From: Actinomycetes bacterium
GTDB taxonomy: Bacteria > Actinomycetota > Actinomycetes > Streptosporangiales > Streptosporangiaceae
Reading direction: 5' to 3'
NCBI GenBank assembly: GCA_025964635.1
Contig: JAOPYP010000587.1
Span: 1-32,070, forward strand
DNA: 32,070 nucleotides
Shown here: one piece after another, positions 26,385-32,070 of the stretch
Numbering within the stretch: the first letter of the stretch is position 1
Layout of the letters: each line of letters begins with the position of its first letter
Translations under genes and position numbers: made by a program
The notes under the pieces: generated by a model
Database searches by the model: none
What the model saw: only the letters and a program-made list of their open reading frames with translations
Told to the model about the DNA's origin: nothing

Positions 26385-28524
26385 GGCTGCTGGTCCCCGT
26401 CGCGGCCTGGATCGTGGCGCGCATCGTGGCCAGCATGATCTCGGTCGGCACGTCCGGGCCGCTGCCGACCGCCTGCCGGAATGCGGCTGCGGCCGCCCGG
26501 TGGCCCTTGTCCTGGCGGCCTTTCCAGACCGTCTTGCCGTCGGCCTGAACCGACCTGAAGTCGTCGATGATCACCCGCTGGGACCCGGCCTGGACTTCGA
26601 TCCATTCCTTTCCGGCTACCGGGGCCGCGCTGCCGTAGGCGATTGCGGCCAGGGAGCCGTCGGCGAACCGCAATGAGACCACGACGTCGTCGCGGTGCTG
26701 GATTCCCGGGCCGCCACCCCCCGGGAGGCCCAGCACTTCTTCAATGGGCGCGCCGACCAGCACCTGCGCGGTGTCCACGAAATGGCACACCTCGCCGAGC
26801 AGCCGTCCACCGTGCCTCCGGTCGTGGTACCAGTGCCCGTCGGGCATCGGGCCAGCGGCGATCCGGTACACCACGAGCCTGGATGCCGAGATCCCGGCCA
26901 GCGAGCGCTGGGCGGCCAGCACGGCGGGGGACCACCGCCGGTTGAAGCCGACGGCCAGCTGGCGCTCCGACTCCCGCCACGCCTTCTCGACTCGATCCAG
27001 ATCGGCCTCGGTCAGGGCGACCGGCTTCTCGCACCACACGTGCCGACTGGCCGTCAGGGCCCGCGCGCACAAGTCCGCGTGCGTGTCGTGCGGGGTGGCG
27101 ACCACTACCGCCTCGACGGCCGGGTCATCGAGCAGCGCGTCCGCGCCCGGCACCGCCTTCTCGAAACCGTGCCGCTCGGCGGCCCGCCGGGCGGACAACC
27201 CGCTGGCCGAGGCCACCGCGACGAAATGATCGAATCCCGCGGCGCGGAAGGCGGGGAGGAGCGTGCCCGTGGAGAAAGCACCGGCCCCGGCCCAGCCGAT
27301 GCCGGGGGAGGAGCTGGCCCGCGGTGAGTCCCTGAGCCGGACAGCGCCGTCCGGGGCTAGTCCGTCGGCGGTCGATCCGGCAGCGGCTGATCCCGCGGCA
27401 TCCGCCTCCGGGTAGGTCAGCCGGATGGCCAGGTATGGCTCCGTGCGCCGTTCGATCAGCTGGTACGCAGCATCGGCCTCGGCAATGCCGAAGCTGTGCG
27501 TGACCAGGTCGGCGACCTGGAGCCGGCCGCCCGCGAGCAAGTCGAGGACCGCCTCGAAGTTACGGCCCTCCGTCCAGCGCACCTGGCCGGCCGGGAAGTC
27601 CACCCCCCAGGCCTCATAGGAGGGCTCGTAGCGCCCGGGGCCGTAGGAGCGCGCGAACCTCAGAGAAAGCTCGCGCTCGTAGAACGGAGTGCGGTTCAGC
27701 TGGAGGCCGACATCGCCCACGATCACGACTGCGGCCCGGTCCCGGCACAGCGCGGGCACCCGCATCACCGCGTCCGACGACCGGCCCGCCGCGCAGACCA
27801 GCACAGCGTCCGCGCCACGGCCCCGGGACCAGCTGAGCACCTGGTCCGTGGTCGCCTCCCCGGACTCGTCCAGGGCCAGCACGCCGGCGCTGTCCGCGAC
27901 TCGGCGCGGGTGCTCCGCCGGGTCGATCCCGGCCACCTCGCAGCCGGCCGCGATGGCCAGCCGCGCGGCTAGCTGGCCGATCAGGCCCAGCCCCAGCACC
28001 ACGACCTTCGATCCCGGGCCAACCTCGGCCAGCCGCAGGCCGTGCAGGGCGATTGCAGCGATCGTGGTGAACGCCGCGTCCTGGGCGGGCACGCCGTCCG
28101 GAACCCTGGCGCAGAGCAGGCCCGGCACCGCCTGGAATTCTGCGTGGCTCGCCTGGCCCGCCCCGCCGGTCGCTACCAGCTGGCCCGGCCGGACCTCGGT
28201 CACGGCGGCGCCGGCCTCGAGCACGATGCCGGCCGCCGAGTAGCCGAGCGGCAGGTCCTCGGCCAGCCGGCTGCGTACCGCCTGCCGGGTGGCCGCGAAG
28301 CCGTCCGCCCGGGCCTTGCGAACCACCTGGCGGACCAGGTCGGGCCGGGCTCGGGCCTTGGCCAGCAGGCTGGCCTGCGCCAGCGCCGTGACGGCGCGCT
28401 CCGTCCCCGGGGAGATCACCGACGCGACGGTGCGGACCAGCACCTGAGTCGGGTCGGGCACCGGGCGGGGCACGTCGAGCACCTCGACCGGTCCGCCGGC
28501 CAGTGGCTGCACGATCTGCTTCAC
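26377..28524 (-). CDS. Bi-domain oxidoreductase (zinc-less MDR + Gfo/Idh/MocA)
   Basis: 715 aa, GTG start; MDR N-terminal half (PGTERAVTAL, VVVLGLGLIGQLAARLAIAAGCEVAGID) fused to a Gfo/Idh/MocA C-terminal half (GWAGAGAFSTGTLLPAFRAAG, VVVATPHDTHADLCARALTASRHVWCEKPVALTEADLDRV). Confidence 0.93.
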   Translation of the reverse strand: MKQIVQPLAGGPVEVLDVPRPVPDPTQVLVRTVASVISPGTERAVTALAQASLLAKARARPDLVRQVVRKARADGFAATRQAVRSRLAEDLPLGYSAAGIVLEAGAAVTEVRPGQLVATGGAGQASHAEFQAVPGLLCARVPDGVPAQDAAFTTIAAIALHGLRLAEVGPGSKVVVLGLGLIGQLAARLAIAAGCEVAGIDPAEHPRRVADSAGVLALDESGEATTDQVLSWSRGRGADAVLVCAAGRSSDAVMRVPALCRDRAAVVIVGDVGLQLNRTPFYERELSLRFARSYGPGRYEPSYEAWGVDFPAGQVRWTEGRNFEAVLDLLAGGRLQVADLVTHSFGIAEADAAYQLIERRTEPYLAIRLTYPEADAAGSAAAGSTADGLAPDGAVRLRDSPRASSSPGIGWAGAGAFSTGTLLPAFRAAGFDHFVAVASASGLSARRAAERHGFEKAVPGADALLDDPAVEAVVVATPHDTHADLCARALTASRHVWCEKPVALTEADLDRVEKAWRESERQLAVGFNRRWSPAVLAAQRSLAGISASRLVVYRIAAGPMPDGHWYHDRRHGGRLLGEVCHFVDTAQVLVGAPIEEVLGLPGGGGPGIQHRDDVVVSLRFADGSLAAIAYGSAAPVAGKEWIEVQAGSQRVIIDDFRSVQADGKTVWKGRQDKGHRAAAAAFRQAVGSGPDVPTEIMLATMRATIQAATGTSSRD

Positions 28525-30368
28525 TCTGTGCCCCCGATCGTGGTCCGGCCGCTCACCTCTGCGTGCTCCCGGCCACCGGCCGCCTGCTCCCGGCCACCGG
28601 CCTGCTGCCAGCTCGTGCTGATCTGCACGGGCAGCACGGTGGTGACCCGGCAGGCCAGGACCGGCGCCCCGACGGTGCGCGAGAATCCGCTGGCAACCTG
28701 GCCCGTCTCAGTGGCCAGGGTGATGGGCCCGGTCGCGCTGACCGTGACCCGGAATTCGCCGGCCGGCGAGGTCACCACGGCCCCTGCGCCGTTCAGTTGC
28801 AGCTCCGACCCGGGCGCCAGGTGCCACCGCACGACGGCCGCGTGCCGCCCGCGCCCGGTGACGTAGTCCTCGACCCGCAGCCCGGTTTCGGTGAGCATCC
28901 AGCGGCGCCGGTGAACCGGCCGGCCCGGCAGCCGCCGGTATCCGTCATGGACGGCCTCGGCGGTCAGCACCCCGCCGTGCGCAATGCAGGTCGCCAGGTC
29001 AGTGACCTGGGCCCGCCGGGCGGCCCGGAACGCGCCCCACACCTCGGTCGAATCGGCGCCGTCCACCTCGAGGGTGTTGTGCGCCGCGGTGGACCTCTCG
29101 TAGTTGCGCACCGGGCCCGGGGTGTAGGTGGACGTGCCGGTGTCCACCAGGAGCGGGATCCCTCCCACCTGCACCAGGCAGCTCAGTGTGTCGGCGTGGG
29201 CATGGGCCGGCAACTCATCCGGGCAGGGTGCGCCGACGTCGGCCAGCAGGCGCCAGCTCCCAGCCGCCGCCCGGACGAGGCCGCTGTCGGGCAGGACGAG
29301 CAGCGGCTCGGCCGGGGGCAGCCCCGGCCGCAGCGCGGCGACGAGCTCCGGGTCGACCGGGTATCCGTCGTTCAGCAGCGGAACCTGCCCGTCCGGGGCC
29401 AGCACGCAGCGCATCCAGGAGCGCATCCGGTCGATCGCGTCGAGAAGTTCCGGGGCGGGGACCTGACCGGTGCACCGGACGAGCTCCGCCACATCGACCA
29501 GGTCGGCCAGGACCTGGCAGTGGTAGGCGGGTGCCCGCTCGTAGTGCCCGCCGTCGGGCAGTACCTGCACCGCCAGCTGGCTGGTCAGCTGGTCCAGCGC
29601 CTGCCCTAGCCGGCGTGCGTCCCCGAAGAACACCGCCAGGCCCGCGAGCGCCTTGAGGTTCTTGATCAGGTGATTTCCGCCGACATCCAGTTCAAGGTTC
29701 CGGCGCAGGAAGCCGGCATGGGCGGACAGGTCGGCCATGAAGCTGGCCTCGATCTGGCTGCCGGCCACCAGGTCACGGTGCAGCCCGCAATAGGACCAGG
29801 CCCGCAGGGCCGCCGGATAGGGCAGCCAGGCGTCACCCCGGCCTGCTGCGACCTGTACGTGCCAGGACCGCCACATCGCGGCGAACCAGGCCCGGGCGTC
29901 CGCGCGGTCCGGCTCGCTGGCCAGCCGCCAGGCCCAGTCCCAGTAGTGCAGATGAAAGCGCCACAACGAGGGAGCACCCGCCTGCTCCCAGTCCGCCTGC
30001 TCCCAGTCGGCCGCGGTCCAGTGGGCCTCCGCCCAGTCCGCGTCGGCCGGGTCGCTCTGGTCGCCGGACGGGTCAGCCATGCTCGCGGGGCTGGTCAATA
30101 CCCTGGTCATGCCGAGCAGTTCGATGCGTCCCTGGCGTAGCGCCCCGAACCCCGGCCAGTTCCGCCAGACGCGCGCGTCGAGCGGGCTGAACCGGGCCGG
30201 CCAGCCGGCCGCTGCGCCCGGGTCGGGGCCGGCCAGCAGCCAGTGCCGGGCGGGCGGAAAGCGGCGCAGGGCCGCGCGCTGGGCCCGGAGCCGGGCCCGC
30301 TGCGTGACCTGGCTGGGCTGCAGGTGCGCTGCGGTGCGTGCCAGCAGTGCGAACTCGCCCCGGTTCAC
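28521..30368 (-). CDS. Heparinase II/III-like family protein
   Basis: 615 aa, GTG start (GTGA overlap); alpha-barrel with NLELDVGGNHLIKNLKAL, then HAHADTLSCLVQVGGIPLLVDTGTSTYTPGPVRNYERSTAAHNTLEVDGADSTEVWGAFRAARRAQV, the heparinase II/III C-terminal signature. Confidence 0.93.
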   Translation of the reverse strand: MNRGEFALLARTAAHLQPSQVTQRARLRAQRAALRRFPPARHWLLAGPDPGAAAGWPARFSPLDARVWRNWPGFGALRQGRIELLGMTRVLTSPASMADPSGDQSDPADADWAEAHWTAADWEQADWEQAGAPSLWRFHLHYWDWAWRLASEPDRADARAWFAAMWRSWHVQVAAGRGDAWLPYPAALRAWSYCGLHRDLVAGSQIEASFMADLSAHAGFLRRNLELDVGGNHLIKNLKALAGLAVFFGDARRLGQALDQLTSQLAVQVLPDGGHYERAPAYHCQVLADLVDVAELVRCTGQVPAPELLDAIDRMRSWMRCVLAPDGQVPLLNDGYPVDPELVAALRPGLPPAEPLLVLPDSGLVRAAAGSWRLLADVGAPCPDELPAHAHADTLSCLVQVGGIPLLVDTGTSTYTPGPVRNYERSTAAHNTLEVDGADSTEVWGAFRAARRAQVTDLATCIAHGGVLTAEAVHDGYRRLPGRPVHRRRWMLTETGLRVEDYVTGRGRHAAVVRWHLAPGSELQLNGAGAVVTSPAGEFRVTVSATGPITLATETGQVASGFSRTVGAPVLACRVTTVLPVQISTSWQQAGGREQAAGGREHAEVSGRTTIGGTE

Positions 30369-31258
30369 TGCCCGAGCCCCTGGTTCGCCAGCCCCAGCGC
30401 GCCCGCCTCGACCAGGATGCCCTCGGTGAACGACCGGGGTGTATAGCCCAGGTCCCGGACGGCGTCGTCGATGGCGAACGACTTGTCCTCGGCCAGCCGC
30501 TGAAACTGCTCCGCCCGGATCCGCGGATGGGCGGCGAGCATCTCATAACAGCGCACGGCGGCAACCAGGGGACTCAGCGGCACCGGGACGAGCCGGGTGC
30601 GGCTGCCCACCGCCTGGGCCGAGATCCGCAGCATCTCGTCGAACCGGAGCGGCTCCGGGCCCGCGATGTCATAGGCGGTGCCCGCGGCCGCCGGCCGCTC
30701 CACCGCGCTGAGCACGGCGTCAGCCACATCGGCCACATGGACTGGCTGCTGGAGGTGACGGCCCCCGCCGGGCACAGGCAGCACGGGGACCCGCGCCAGC
30801 AGCACGAGCAGCCGGGACAGGTTCCGGTCACCGGGCGCGCCGTAGATCATGGTGGGGCGGAGGATCGTCCACTTCAGCCCGGACTCCCGGATCTGCTCCT
30901 CGGCCATCAGCCGGACGGCCCGGGACCGGGCCGGGAGCGTGGTAGTCACCGCCGTGGTCGAGACGAAAACGGAACGGTCGAGACCCGCCGACCGGGCGGC
31001 GGACACGATGGCCGGCGCGTGCCCGAAGCCCAGTGAGGCAACGTTCAGCAACGACGAGCACCGCGCGGAACTGAACACATCCGCGAGCCTGGCGGGATCG
31101 TCGAAGTCACCGGACAGTGGCTCGGCGCCGTGTCTCGCGACGGCGGCGGCGGCCGTGTCACTGCGGGCCAGGGCCACGACCTCGTGCCCGCGGCGCCTGG
31201 CCTCGTCCAGGACGTACCCGCCGAGGAAACCGCTGCCCCCGGTAACCAGCAGCCTCAT
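30365..31258 (-). CDS. NAD(P)-dependent sugar epimerase/dehydratase (extended SDR)
   Basis: Start taken at ATG 31258 (MRLLVTGGSGFLGGYVLDEARRRGHEV), ATGA overlap; RPTMIYGAPGDRNLSRLL; HVADVADAVLSAVE. Confidence 0.9.
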   Translation of the reverse strand: MRLLVTGGSGFLGGYVLDEARRRGHEVVALARSDTAAAAVARHGAEPLSGDFDDPARLADVFSSARCSSLLNVASLGFGHAPAIVSAARSAGLDRSVFVSTTAVTTTLPARSRAVRLMAEEQIRESGLKWTILRPTMIYGAPGDRNLSRLLVLLARVPVLPVPGGGRHLQQPVHVADVADAVLSAVERPAAAGTAYDIAGPEPLRFDEMLRISAQAVGSRTRLVPVPLSPLVAAVRCYEMLAAHPRIRAEQFQRLAEDKSFAIDDAVRDLGYTPRSFTEGILVEAGALGLANQGLGQ

Positions 31259-32070
31259 AGCGTCCCGCCCGCGAAGTCCAGGATCTTGCGGTACTCGCGG
31301 GCCAGCGCGGCGCGGTCGTAGCACTGCTCGACGTGGGCCCGGCCTGCCCGGCCCATGGCCTGACGACGCTGCGGGCTGATGGCCAGCACGCGGATCGCGT
31401 CGGCCAGCGCCACGCTGTCCTCTGGAGTGACCACCAGGGCGCCGGCCTCGCGCAGAATCTGGCCGGCCTCGCCGGTGACCGAGCCGATCACGGCCTTCCC
31501 GGCTGCCAGGTACTCGAACATCTTGGACGGGATGAACGTCGCGAACAGCGGCACGTCCCGCAGTGGGACCAGGCAGATGTCGGCCGCGGCCAGCAGCGCC
31601 GGAACTTCGTCGTGCGGCACCCCGGGACGCAAGGTCACGTTCCGCAGGCCGAGGCTGGCGACCTTCCGCTCCAGCCGGGCCTTGTCCGCGCCCTCGCCCA
31701 CGAACGCGAAGTGGACCGGGTGGGCGGCCAGCCGCGCGGCCGTATCGGCGATCCCGGGCAGGCCCTGGGAGATCCCGTGCGTGCCCAGGTAGAGCACGAG
31801 GCAGTTACCCGGCGACGCGCCCAGGGTGCTCCGCACCGCGGGATCGGGTCGCCTGGCGGGATCGAACCGGCCGGGGGAGGTTCCGTTGCGGATCGTATGT
31901 ATTTTCCCGGGAGGCACGCCGCGGCTGATCAGGTTGTCCCGGAATCCCTCGCTGACCACGACGATTTCGTCCGCGGCCGCGTACGCCGCGAGTTCCAGGC
32001 GCTCCAGCAGGCCGATGACCCGCCGGTTGGTCAGCACGCCGAGTTCGGTGAAGATGGCCGGCCACAGGTC
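31255..32070 (-). CDS. Glycosyltransferase family 4, WbuB-like (5' end beyond right window edge)
   Basis: Reading frame stays open to the edge (DLWPAIFTELGVLTNRRVIGLLERLELAAYAAADEIVVVSEGFRDNLISRGVPPGKIHTIRNG...). The DLWP motif upstream of the listed start shows the gene extends past the window. Confidence 0.92.
   Translation of the reverse strand, partial: DLWPAIFTELGVLTNRRVIGLLERLELAAYAAADEIVVVSEGFRDNLISRGVPPGKIHTIRNGTSPGRFDPARRPDPAVRSTLGASPGNCLVLYLGTHGISQGLPGIADTAARLAAHPVHFAFVGEGADKARLERKVASLGLRNVTLRPGVPHDEVPALLAAADICLVPLRDVPLFATFIPSKMFEYLAAGKAVIGSVTGEAGQILREAGALVVTPEDSVALADAIRVLAISPQRRQAMGRAGRAHVEQCYDRAALAREYRKILDFAGGTL

Noticed and set aside
26695-29609. Plus-strand ORFs of 210-368 aa
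   Set aside because: Antisense to the bi-domain oxidoreductase and heparinase-like genes; low-complexity composition.
1-32070. CRISPR arrays, tRNA/rRNA genes, transposases, integrases
   Set aside because: None recognised on either strand by eye; the compositional island has no visible mobility gene in this window.

Overview
High-GC actinobacterial-type chromosome segment with three parts. (1) Left, about 1-8.75 kb: a minus-strand K+ uptake operon (29-aa micro-ORF, kdpF, kdpA, kdpB, kdpC, kdpE, and kdpD cut by the left edge). Facing it is a divergent orphan kdpA paralogue with no kdpB/C of its own, followed by an eroded DUF4118 (KdpD-like) gene remnant. Four gap-free 21-bp elements built from ~9-bp half-sites at an 11-bp period lie in the divergent kdp intergenic region and upstream of the DUF4118 remnant. 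They look like KdpE (OmpR-family) sites. The ORF track misses both 29-aa membrane micro-ORFs. (2) Middle, about 8.7-12 kb: a HAD phosphatase, two tandem secreted paralogues (one free, one membrane-anchored) that share an upstream palindrome, and a mycothiol-dependent maleylpyruvate isomerase/DinB-like enzyme. (3) Right, 12.3 kb to the edge: a surface or exopolysaccharide locus. galE and a PAPS-type sulfotransferase are on the plus strand. A long, tightly coupled minus-strand operon carries glycosyltransferases, Wzx-like flippase, Wzy-like polymerase, DegT aminotransferase, WbqC-like protein, PIG-L deacetylase, FkbM and other methyltransferases, bi-domain oxidoreductase, heparinase II/III-like protein, NAD-dependent epimerase and a truncated WbuB-like glycosyltransferase. 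Composition falls inside about 12.1-25.6 kb, suggesting a laterally acquired cassette joined to a higher-GC operon half. Best leads: the orphan KdpA with changes in all four pore-loop regions, the K+ regulon motif, and the predicted sulfated, lyase-associated polysaccharide. No database search was run; family names come from motif recognition.
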